Assembly (NCBI GenBank): GCA_046566185.1
Contig: JBKHXE010000083.1
Span: 1-7,822 of the forward strand
DNA: 7,822 bases
DNA from: SCSIO-59966 sp046566185
GTDB taxonomy: Bacteria > Actinomycetota > Actinomycetes > Actinomycetales > SCSIO-59966
Direction: 5' to 3'
Below the pieces are notes generated by a model that searched no databases, was not told the DNA's origin, and was given only the letters and a program-made list of their open reading frames with translations. Each line of letters opens with the position of its first letter. Within the stretch, counting starts at the first letter, position 1. Made by a program: the position numbers and the translations under genes. This document shows, piece by piece, positions 1 through 4,572 of this stretch.

Positions 1-91
1 CGAGGAGCCGCAGGAAGACGACGTTGTTGACGTGCCCGTACGCGTCCATGTCGGACCACCGCAGGGGCATCGGGAAGCGCAGCCGGGCCAT
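1..91 (-). CDS. Acyl-CoA thioesterase, hotdog fold (4HBT/YbgC-like), N-terminal part only
   Basis: The reverse strand from the ATG at 91 reads 30 codons and runs off the left edge, so only the N-terminus is present. Residues 11-23 read RWSDMDAYGHVNN, the classic entry motif of the 4-hydroxybenzoyl-CoA thioesterase/YbgC family. D16 matches the conserved acidic residue of the active site, and G19-H20-V21-N22-N23 starts the long hotdog helix. Members hydrolyse acyl-CoA thioesters to free acid and CoA in the cytosol. The exact acyl group cannot be told from this fragment. GGGG lies 4 nt before the ATG, a usable ribosome binding site. The gene diverges from the kinase/dehydrogenase pair starting at 428. 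The family call is firm; substrate and total length are unknown. Confidence 0.85.
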   Translation of the reverse strand, partial: MARLRFPMPLRWSDMDAYGHVNNVVFLRLL

Positions 92-157
92 GACGCCCCA
101 TGCTGCCGCATCGGCGCGTCCCGCTCGTGAGGACGTCGCCGGACGGCGTGTGGAGGC

Positions 158-177
158 ACGTCCGAGGCGCCGGACGT
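158..177. repeat. Inverted repeat, 7-bp arms with 6-nt spacer
   Basis: ACGTCCG (158-164) and CGGACGT (171-177) are perfect reverse complements around AGGCGC. It sits 67 bp upstream of the thioesterase start, where an operator or a small hairpin would be reasonable. No T-run follows on either strand. In DNA this rich in G+C a 7-bp arm is only modest evidence. Confidence 0.4.
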
Positions 178-389
178 CGGCCGGCTGCGGGACCTGGTCT
201 GCCCGACGCTGGCGGAGCCGGACCGTGACGGGTCCGTCGGTCTCGGTGGACCGGGCATGGTCCGACTCCACCAGAACCGCGAGGAGAGCGCTCCGGTCCG
301 AACCCGTGCCTCACATCTGCGACGGCTGACGGCTTCCAGCCACTCCGTGTGCCCGAGGCGATACCGCAGGGCGGCGGGATGACCAAGGC

Positions 390-415
390 CCGGTCGGCCG
401 CCAGGCGGTGACCGG
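390..415. promoter_or_regulatory. Near-perfect dyad, candidate operator of the kinase/dehydrogenase operon
   Basis: Outer arms CCGGTC (390-395) and GACCGG (410-415) enclose inner arms CCGCC (398-402) and GGCGG (404-408), centred on A403. Eleven base pairs are possible, with a 1-nt asymmetry (GG against T between inner and outer arms). The dyad ends exactly where the -10-like hexamer begins (416) and covers the -35 region, so a bound repressor would block the promoter. A transcript starting near 428 would not contain it, which favours a DNA site over an RNA hairpin. No specific regulator family is recognised. Confidence 0.45.
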
Positions 416-421
416 TAGCGT
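416..421 (+). promoter_or_regulatory. -10-like element TAGCGT for a probable leaderless start at 428
   Basis: TAGCGT fits the actinobacterial TANNNT -10 pattern. Six nucleotides separate it from the GTG at 428, placing the expected transcription start on or next to the start codon. No clear Shine-Dalgarno sequence precedes that GTG. No good -35 box lies 17-18 bp upstream; that region is taken by the dyad at 390-415. Confidence 0.45.
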
Positions 422-427
422 GCCGGG

Positions 428-1474
428 GTGGCCATCTCGGAGACGACGCCCGGCCTCGACGTCGACGCGCTCCGCTCCTGGCTACGGTCGCAGGAGCTCG
501 CGACCGGCGACGTGAGCGCCGAGCTGTTCGAGGGCGGGCGGTCGAACCTCACGTACGCGGTCGACGTCGACGACCACGCGTGGGTGCTGCGCCGGCCACC
601 CCTGGGCCATGTGCTCGCGACGGCCCACGACATGGCGAGGGAGTACCGCGTGATCTCCGCCCTGGCCTCCACGCCGGTCCCGGTGCCGCGGGCCGTGGCG
701 CTGTGCACGGACCCCCACGTCCTGGGTGCGCCGTTCTTCCTGATGGAGCGCGTGCCGGGTGTCGTGCTGCGCACCCGCCGCGACGTCGGGCGGCTGGCCC
801 CGGGCGAGCGCCACGACGTCGCGATGGCGATGATGGACGTGCTGGCCGACCTGCACGCCGTCGAGCCCGATGCCGTCGGGCTCGGCGACTTCGGCCGCCC
901 GGAGGGCTACCTGGCCCGTCAGGTGAGGAGGTGGGGTCAGCAGCTCGACCGCAGCCGCAGCCGCCCCCTGCCCGGCATCGACGTCCTGCGCGTGCGACTC
1001 GCCGGATCCGTTCCGCCGCAGCCGATGTCCGCGCGCAGGACCGGCATCGTCCACGGCGACTACCGGCTGGACAACCTCGTCCTGGACGACGACACGCTCG
1101 CCGTGGCGGCGGTGCTCGACTGGGAGATGTCCACCCTGGGCGACCCGCTCGCGGACGTCGGTCTGCTGCTCGCCTACACCGAGGGGCTCAGCGGCGCGGA
1201 CGGACCGGTCGCCTCGGCGTTCGGCCCCGCCGCCGGCTTTCCCGGGCCCGACGCGCTCGTCGCCCGGTACGCCGAGCGCACGGGGCTGGACGACGACGAC
1301 CTCGCCGCCCTGCGGTGGACGACGGCACTCGGGTTCTTCAAGATCGCCGTCATCCTCGAGGGCATCCACTACCGCTGGACCAGGAAGAAGACCGTCGGCG
1401 AGGGCTTCGACCGCATCGGCGACCTCGTCCCCGGGCTGGTGGACGGGGGCCTGCGCGCTCTGGACAGGGGCTGA
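428..1474 (+). CDS. APH-fold phosphotransferase, ACAD10/11 kinase-domain type
   Basis: A 348-residue cytosolic protein of the aminoglycoside-phosphotransferase/choline-kinase fold. The N-lobe has FEGGRSNLTY (34-43) as nucleotide loop and WVLRRPP (52-58) with the conserved basic residues. The catalytic loop is HGDYRLDN (209-216), with D211 as probable base and N216 as metal ligand. DWEMSTLGDPLADVG (231-245) supplies the second metal aspartate, D231. This wording is typical of the kinase domain of ACAD10/ACAD11 and related bacterial proteins rather than antibiotic-resistance enzymes. Known relatives phosphorylate the 4-hydroxyl of 4-hydroxyacyl-CoAs (for example LvaA of Pseudomonas putida, which works with a small partner, LvaB). 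The gene ends 3 bp before an ACAD10/11-type dehydrogenase, and in animals the two domains are fused, so a joint pathway is likely. GTG at 428 is preferred because of the -10-like hexamer 6 nt upstream. No LvaB-like gene is visible. The substrate is inferred. Confidence 0.88.
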   Translation: MAISETTPGLDVDALRSWLRSQELATGDVSAELFEGGRSNLTYAVDVDDHAWVLRRPPLGHVLATAHDMAREYRVISALASTPVPVPRAVALCTDPHVLGAPFFLMERVPGVVLRTRRDVGRLAPGERHDVAMAMMDVLADLHAVEPDAVGLGDFGRPEGYLARQVRRWGQQLDRSRSRPLPGIDVLRVRLAGSVPPQPMSARRTGIVHGDYRLDNLVLDDDTLAVAAVLDWEMSTLGDPLADVGLLLAYTEGLSGADGPVASAFGPAAGFPGPDALVARYAERTGLDDDDLAALRWTTALGFFKIAVILEGIHYRWTRKKTVGEGFDRIGDLVPGLVDGGLRALDRG

Positions 1475-1477
1475 GCG

Positions 1478-2713
1478 ATGGACTTCACCTCCGACGCCAC
1501 GACCGCCGAGTACGCCGAGCGCCTCGAGGCCTTCATGGCCGACGTGGTGCTCCCCGCCGAGCCGCGCTTCGAGGAGGAGGTGGCGCTCGCCGCGGCGGAC
1601 GGCGACCCGTGGCGGCGTCCACCGGTCATGGAGTCGCTCAAGGCCGAGGCGCGCGACCGCGGCCTGTGGAACCTCTTCATGCCCGACCCTCGCTGGGGGC
1701 CCGGGCTGACGACCCTGCAGTACGCACCGCTCGCCGAGATCACGGGCCGCAGCCCGCACCTGGCGCCCGAGGCGTTGAACTGCAACGCGCCCGACACCGG
1801 GAACATGGAGCTGCTCGCCGAGTTCGGCACCCCCGAGCAGCAGGAGCGCTGGCTCGTGCCGCTGCTCGAGGGAACCATCCGCTCCGCGTTCTGCATGACC
1901 GAGCCGGACGTCGCGTCGTCCGACGCCACGAACATCCGCACGAGCATCCGCCGCGACGGGGGCGAGTACGTCGTCGACGGCCGGAAGTGGTGGTCGACCG
2001 GCGCCATGGACCCGGCCGCCGAGCTCTTCGTCGTGATGGGGCAGAGTGCCGACCCGGCCGACGAGTCCGTACCGCGGCACCGGCGGCAGTCGATGGTGCT
2101 GGTGCCGCGTGACACGCCGGGCGTCACGGTCGTGCGGGGCCTGACCGCGTTCGGCTTCGACGACGCGGCCCACGGGGGCCACGCCGAGGTCCGCTTCGAC
2201 GACGTCCGGGTGCCGGCATCGAACGTCGTCGCCGGTGAGGGCATGGGCTTCGCCATCGCGCAGGCCCGGCTCGGTCCGGGCCGCATCCACCACTGCATGC
2301 GGCTGCTCGGGATGGCCGAGCGGGCGCTGGAGGCCATGTGCCGCAGGGCGATCGAGCGCGTCGCGTTCGGCAGGCCGCTGGCCGAGCAGGGCGTCGTGCA
2401 GGACCGCGTGGCCCAGGCGCGCGTCGAGCTCGAGGCCGCGCGGCTGCTGGTCCTCAAGACTGCGTGGCTCATGGACACCGTGGGCAACAAGGGCGCCCAC
2501 ACCGAGATCCAGGCGATCAAGGTGCTCGTCCCGTCACTGGTGCAGCGGGTCGTGGACGACGCGATCCAGGTGCACGGTGGGGCGGGGGTCTCGCAGGACA
2601 CCCCGCTGGCGCGACTCTGGGTGGCGGCTCGGACGCTGCGGCTCGCCGACGGGCCGGACGAGGTGCACCGCGCCTCCCTGGCGCGCCGGGAGCTGCGGCG
2701 CTACCGCGGCTGA
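1478..2713 (+). CDS. Acyl-CoA dehydrogenase family protein, ACAD10/11 type
   Basis: A 411-residue flavoprotein with the full acyl-CoA dehydrogenase layout: helical N-domain (about 1-135), beta domain opening with FCMTEPDVASSDATN (138-152), and C-terminal helical domain with LGPGRIHHCMR (265-275), AFGRPL (296-301) and QVHGGAGVSQDTPLA (364-378). LGPGRIHHCMR and LRLADGPDEVHR (387-398) are hallmarks of the ACAD10/11 branch. There the usual C-terminal Glu of EGT is replaced by the DG motif (D391), a likely base. Known relatives (mammalian ACAD10/11, LvaC of P. putida) act on 4-phosphoacyl-CoA, removing phosphate and moving the oxygen function so that beta-oxidation can continue. The start follows the kinase stop by 3 bp, with AGGGG (1466-1470) 7 nt ahead, so the two are co-transcribed. 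The family call is strong. The role on phosphorylated substrates is inferred from the pairing, and ordinary branched or long acyl-CoA oxidation remains possible. Confidence 0.9.
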   Translation: MDFTSDATTAEYAERLEAFMADVVLPAEPRFEEEVALAAADGDPWRRPPVMESLKAEARDRGLWNLFMPDPRWGPGLTTLQYAPLAEITGRSPHLAPEALNCNAPDTGNMELLAEFGTPEQQERWLVPLLEGTIRSAFCMTEPDVASSDATNIRTSIRRDGGEYVVDGRKWWSTGAMDPAAELFVVMGQSADPADESVPRHRRQSMVLVPRDTPGVTVVRGLTAFGFDDAAHGGHAEVRFDDVRVPASNVVAGEGMGFAIAQARLGPGRIHHCMRLLGMAERALEAMCRRAIERVAFGRPLAEQGVVQDRVAQARVELEAARLLVLKTAWLMDTVGNKGAHTEIQAIKVLVPSLVQRVVDDAIQVHGGAGVSQDTPLARLWVAARTLRLADGPDEVHRASLARRELRRYRG

Positions 2714-2737
2714 CGGCTTAGGGCCTCCCCGTCAGCC
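2708..2737. terminator. Stem-loop spanning both stop codons, probable bidirectional terminator
   Basis: GGCTGACGG (2708-2716) pairs perfectly with CCGTCAGCC (2729-2737), a 9-bp stem with a 12-nt loop. The left arm contains the dehydrogenase stop TGA (2711-2713) and the right arm contains the complement of the cupin stop (2732-2734). Being symmetric, it forms in both transcripts. Neither side has a T-run, as is common for actinobacterial terminators. The 18 bp between the two stop codons leave no room for another terminator. Confidence 0.65.
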
Positions 2738-3112
2738 CTCGCCGTCCGGGCCCTCGACGTTGACGGTCGGCGCCCCCGCGCCGGCTCGGGCGATGACGGC
2801 GATCGCCGTCTGGTCGGCCGGGTTGGCCTCGCGGTGCACGACGTGCGGCGGCACGTGGACGAAGTCGCCCGGTCCGGCGTCGACGACCTCTGCGCCGCCA
2901 GCACCGAACTCGAGCCGCATCGCCCCCTCGACGACGTAGAGGCTCGTCTCGTGGTCGCCGTGGTGGTGCCACCCGGAGGTGGCCCCCGGCTGGGTGTGCA
3001 CGATCCCGGACCACAGGCCGGGGGCGTCGATGGCCCGGCGGCGGTGCATCCCGGGCGTCGGGTCGGCGTCCACGAGGTCGGCGTCGGTGATGACCCGGAT
3101 CGGCTCGCTCAT
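2732..3112 (-). CDS. Small single-domain cupin protein
   Basis: A 126-residue cytosolic protein with one cupin barrel. Motif 1 begins at G43 and gives H49, H51 and E55 (WHHHGDHE). Motif 2 begins at G82 and gives P88, H93 and N97, with H90 where glycine is usual. H49, H51, E55 and H93 form the standard divalent-metal site, so metal binding is likely. Small cupins range from dioxygenases and isomerases to ligand sensors, and nothing here decides the reaction. ATG at 3112 is chosen because upstream in-frame sequence overlaps the kinase end and is unlike cupins. The gene lies 32 bp downstream of the kinase on the same strand, so co-transcription is possible, but it also has its own promoter-like signals (3119-3148). 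It converges with the acyl-CoA dehydrogenase gene across a shared stem-loop. Confidence 0.88.
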   Translation of the reverse strand: MSEPIRVITDADLVDADPTPGMHRRRAIDAPGLWSGIVHTQPGATSGWHHHGDHETSLYVVEGAMRLEFGAGGAEVVDAGPGDFVHVPPHVVHREANPADQTAIAVIARAGAGAPTVNVEGPDGEG

Positions 3113-3118
3113 GTCCCG

Positions 3119-3148
3119 AGCATGGTCAGCCGCGCGGTGGGCGGTCAA
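3119..3148 (-). promoter_or_regulatory. Candidate promoter for the cupin gene, leaderless spacing
   Basis: On the minus strand TTGACC (3148-3143) is followed after 18 bp by CATGCT (3124-3119), then 6 nt, then the ATG at 3112. TTGACC is one base from the ideal -35. CATGCT keeps the A2 and T6 of TANNNT. Only a weak GGGA precedes the ATG, so a leaderless transcript is plausible. The -35 overlaps the last codon and TGA of the upstream kinase gene. Confidence 0.45.
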
Positions 3149-3654
3149 GCGGCTTCGAGGTGGTCCAGAACCCGCTCGGCGAGCGCCCCCACGTCCTCGC
3201 GGGAGTCGAGGACGAGCCGTTCCCCGTCCCAGGACTCCAGCGCCGCCCGCCTCGCCTCCACCGACGTCCACGACGGCTCCGGCAGCTCCGGCAGATCGCG
3301 GAGGCGCCGCTCGAGGCGCTCCCGGTGCGTCCGCGGGTCACCGCAGCGCACCTCGACGTACCGGAGCGCGACGTCGTGCCGCGCTGCGAGGCCCGACCAC
3401 TGGTCCCGGGCCTGCGGGGCGTCGTTCACGGCGTCCACGACCACTGTCTGCCCGAGGCGGAGCGTGTGGTCGGCGACCGCCTCGACCACGACGTAGGCCG
3501 CCAGGCCGGTGGGCTGCGAGCGGTCGACGCCGGACCGCAGCATCGCCGCCTCCACGGGGTCGACGGACAGCACGGGCGCCCGCAGACGCCGTCCCAGCTC
3601 GGCGGCGAGGACACTCTTGCCCGAACCGGGCAAGCCGGCCATCACGATCAGCAC
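3145..3654 (-). CDS. P-loop kinase-like ATPase (AAA_33 / zeta-toxin-like family)
   Basis: A 169-residue soluble protein. The Walker A loop GLPGSGKS (7-14) lies right at the N-terminus with K13 and S14 as phosphate and magnesium ligands. D32 (SVDPVEAAML) stands where small-molecule kinases of this fold place a substrate-binding acid. VVVDAVND (71-78) is the next beta strand with D74. An arginine-rich segment (R111-R119) may form the lid. This layout fits the small predicted-kinase group that phosphorylates nucleosides, sugars or unknown metabolites. The substrate is not evident. GTG at 3654 is preferred over the internal ATG at 3642 because it follows AGGA by 8 nt (or, read as a -10, CAGGAT by 7 nt). 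The neighbouring cupin may be co-transcribed. A zeta-type toxin is less likely, since no antitoxin-like gene is adjacent. Confidence 0.82.
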   Translation of the reverse strand: MLIVMAGLPGSGKSVLAAELGRRLRAPVLSVDPVEAAMLRSGVDRSQPTGLAAYVVVEAVADHTLRLGQTVVVDAVNDAPQARDQWSGLAARHDVALRYVEVRCGDPRTHRERLERRLRDLPELPEPSWTSVEARRAALESWDGERLVLDSREDVGALAERVLDHLEAA

Positions 3655-3661
3655 GACCGCG

Positions 3662-3667
3662 ATCCTG
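3662..3667 (-). promoter_or_regulatory. CAGGAT ahead of the kinase start: ribosome binding site or -10 element
   Basis: Minus-strand CAGGAT ends 7 nt before the GTG at 3654. Its AGGA core would work as a Shine-Dalgarno sequence. The whole hexamer is also one base from TAGGAT, a good actinobacterial -10, at leaderless spacing. No clear -35 is found upstream. Either reading supports GTG 3654 as the start. Confidence 0.45.
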
Positions 3668-3693
3668 CCAGTCTCCGCCTCATGCGAAGTCGC

Positions 3694-3722
3694 TTGACAC
3701 CGTCCACCGGTGGCCCGACGGT
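3694..3722 (+). promoter_or_regulatory. Candidate promoter TTGACA-N17-GACGGT for the membrane protein/cyclase operon
   Basis: A perfect -35 hexamer TTGACA (3694-3699) is followed by 17 bp and GACGGT (3717-3722), which keeps A2 and T6 of the actinobacterial -10. The expected transcription start, 7-8 nt on, coincides with the A of the ATG at 3730. No Shine-Dalgarno sequence precedes this ATG, so the mRNA is probably leaderless. Confidence 0.55.
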
Positions 3723-3723
3723 G
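3698..3723. promoter_or_regulatory. Nested dyad over the promoter, candidate operator
   Basis: CCACCGGTGG (3704-3713) is a perfect 10-bp palindrome in the spacer between -35 and -10. It is flanked by a second pair of arms, CACCGT (3698-3703) and ACGGTG (3718-3723), offset by the 4 nt CCCG. The outer right arm overlaps the -10. A protein bound here would control the membrane protein/cyclase operon. The regulator is unknown. Confidence 0.4.
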
Positions 3724-3729
3724 CGAAGC

Positions 3730-4572
3730 ATGGCCGAGAACCGCCCCCTGGCGCCGGGCATGCGACGGCTCCTGTGGGCGGCGACGGTGCTGGTCCTGCT
3801 GGCCGGCGTCCCCCTGTTCGTCGTCCCCGAGCGGACGGCCGAGTGGTTCGCGTGGACGGTCGAGCCGCCGGTGACCGCGGCCTTCCTCGGTGCGGCCTAC
3901 TGGGCGAGCGCGACGGTGGAGCTGACGTCCGCGCGGGCGCGGTCGTGGGCGGACGCGCGCGTGGCCGTCCCGGGCGTCCTGGCCTTCACGGCGCTGACGT
4001 TCGTCGTCACGTTGGTGCACCTCGACCGCTTCCACCTCGCCGCCGACCTGGCCCCCGGCACCCGCGCGGTCGCGTGGGCGTGGGTGGGCATCTACGCCGT
4101 CGTCCCGCTGCTGCTGCTCGCGCTCTGGTGGCGGCAGGCCACGCTGCGCGGCACCGACCCGCGCCGCGCCCGTCCCCTGCCGGGGTGGGTCGCGGTCGGC
4201 GCGTCCGGCGTCGCCGCGGTGCTGCTCGCCTACGGCACGTGGCTGCTGCTGGACCCCGTGGCCGCGGCCGGCTGGTGGCCCTGGGAGCTGACGCCGCTGA
4301 CCGGCCGGGCCGTCGGGGCGTGGCTCGTCGGCCTGGGGGTGTCGGCCGCCCAGGCGGTGTGGGAGGGCGACACCCGCCGGTCGCGGCCGGTCGCGGTCGG
4401 CGCGCTCGCGCTGTCGCTGCTGGTCGCCGCCGCCCTGCTGCGGTACCCGGACGCCGTGGACATCGGGACGCCGCAGGGCGTCGGGCTGGTCGCCGCGGTC
4501 GTCGTGTGGGCGGCGCTGGGCGCCGCGATCCTGCGGGCCGCGGCACGCCGTCCCCCCGGGGCCCTGCCGTGA
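3730..4572 (+). CDS. Eight-segment integral membrane protein with two similar halves, unknown function
   Basis: I do not recognise a named family. The 280-residue product has about eight hydrophobic segments (roughly 13-33, 46-64, 80-98, 113-134, 153-176, 191-210, 219-237, 249-270). The halves look duplicated: after the first segment of each half comes a short loop P33...W39-F-A-W42 and P176...W182-W-P-W185, both with nine residues from P to the last W. This is followed by P-x(1-2)-T and a GA pair at the next helix start (G54-A55, G196-A197). No catalytic motif or signal peptide is seen. ATG at 3730 is favoured by the promoter spacing (leaderless). GTG 3721 and ATG 3682 are in-frame alternatives, but 3682 lies upstream of the promoter. 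The stop overlaps the start of the adenylate cyclase gene by 4 bp, so the two are translationally coupled. A role as sensor or partner of the cyclase is inferred from this alone. Confidence 0.82.
   Translation: MAENRPLAPGMRRLLWAATVLVLLAGVPLFVVPERTAEWFAWTVEPPVTAAFLGAAYWASATVELTSARARSWADARVAVPGVLAFTALTFVVTLVHLDRFHLAADLAPGTRAVAWAWVGIYAVVPLLLLALWWRQATLRGTDPRRARPLPGWVAVGASGVAAVLLAYGTWLLLDPVAAAGWWPWELTPLTGRAVGAWLVGLGVSAAQAVWEGDTRRSRPVAVGALALSLLVAAALLRYPDAVDIGTPQGVGLVAAVVVWAALGAAILRAAARRPPGALP

Larger units (their letters stand above)
92..427. other. 336-bp divergent intergenic region, no convincing gene
   Basis: No frame here has both a plausible start and family-like sequence. It must carry the control signals of the minus-strand thioesterase (start 91) and the plus-strand operon starting at 428. 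It holds an inverted repeat at 158-177, an imperfect dyad at 221-242 and a strong dyad at 390-415 followed by a -10-like hexamer at 416-421. One plus-strand frame, open from 131 to 382, includes the short stretches PTLAEP (203-220) and HQNREE (269-286). These faintly resemble antibiotic-biosynthesis-monooxygenase (ABM) proteins, but the frame lacks a start codon and the rest does not fit, so at most it is a decayed remnant. Confidence 0.6.

Noticed and set aside
221..242. Imperfect dyad GACC-GT-GACGG-GT-CCGTC-GGTC
   Set aside because: It has a 2-nt bulge and a very short centre. It could be chance in GC-rich intergenic DNA, and no promoter element lies beside it.
24..329. Plus-strand 101-codon open frame at the left edge
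   Set aside because: Its first part is antisense to the thioesterase N-terminus, the rest is arginine/serine-rich, and there is no ribosome binding site or known motif.
324..335. 12-mer GGCTGACGGCTT repeated exactly at 2708-2719
   Set aside because: A single short repeat in DNA of this composition can arise by chance. The copy at 324 makes only a weak 5-bp hairpin and no shared context was found.
580..2112. Plus-strand open frame of 510 codons overlapping the kinase and first dehydrogenase
   Set aside because: An R/G/A/P-rich shadow frame with no recognisable domain. The true genes in the other frames carry intact catalytic motifs.
482..2500. Very long minus-strand open frame (672 codons) opposite the kinase and dehydrogenase
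   Set aside because: It is antisense to two genes with clear family motifs. Its product is low-complexity (rich in H, R, G, V), typical of the mirror frame of high-GC coding DNA.
3145..3654. Zeta-type toxin of a toxin-antitoxin pair
   Set aside because: The P-loop family is related, but no small antitoxin-like gene lies next to it. The neighbour is a metal-site cupin, so a general small-molecule kinase is the safer call.
2979..4568. Upstream extension of the cyclase reading frame, suggesting a 960-residue fusion
   Set aside because: The added part is R/P/A/G-rich nonsense that overlaps the cupin, the kinase and the membrane protein in other frames. Cyclase-like sequence begins at GTG 4569.
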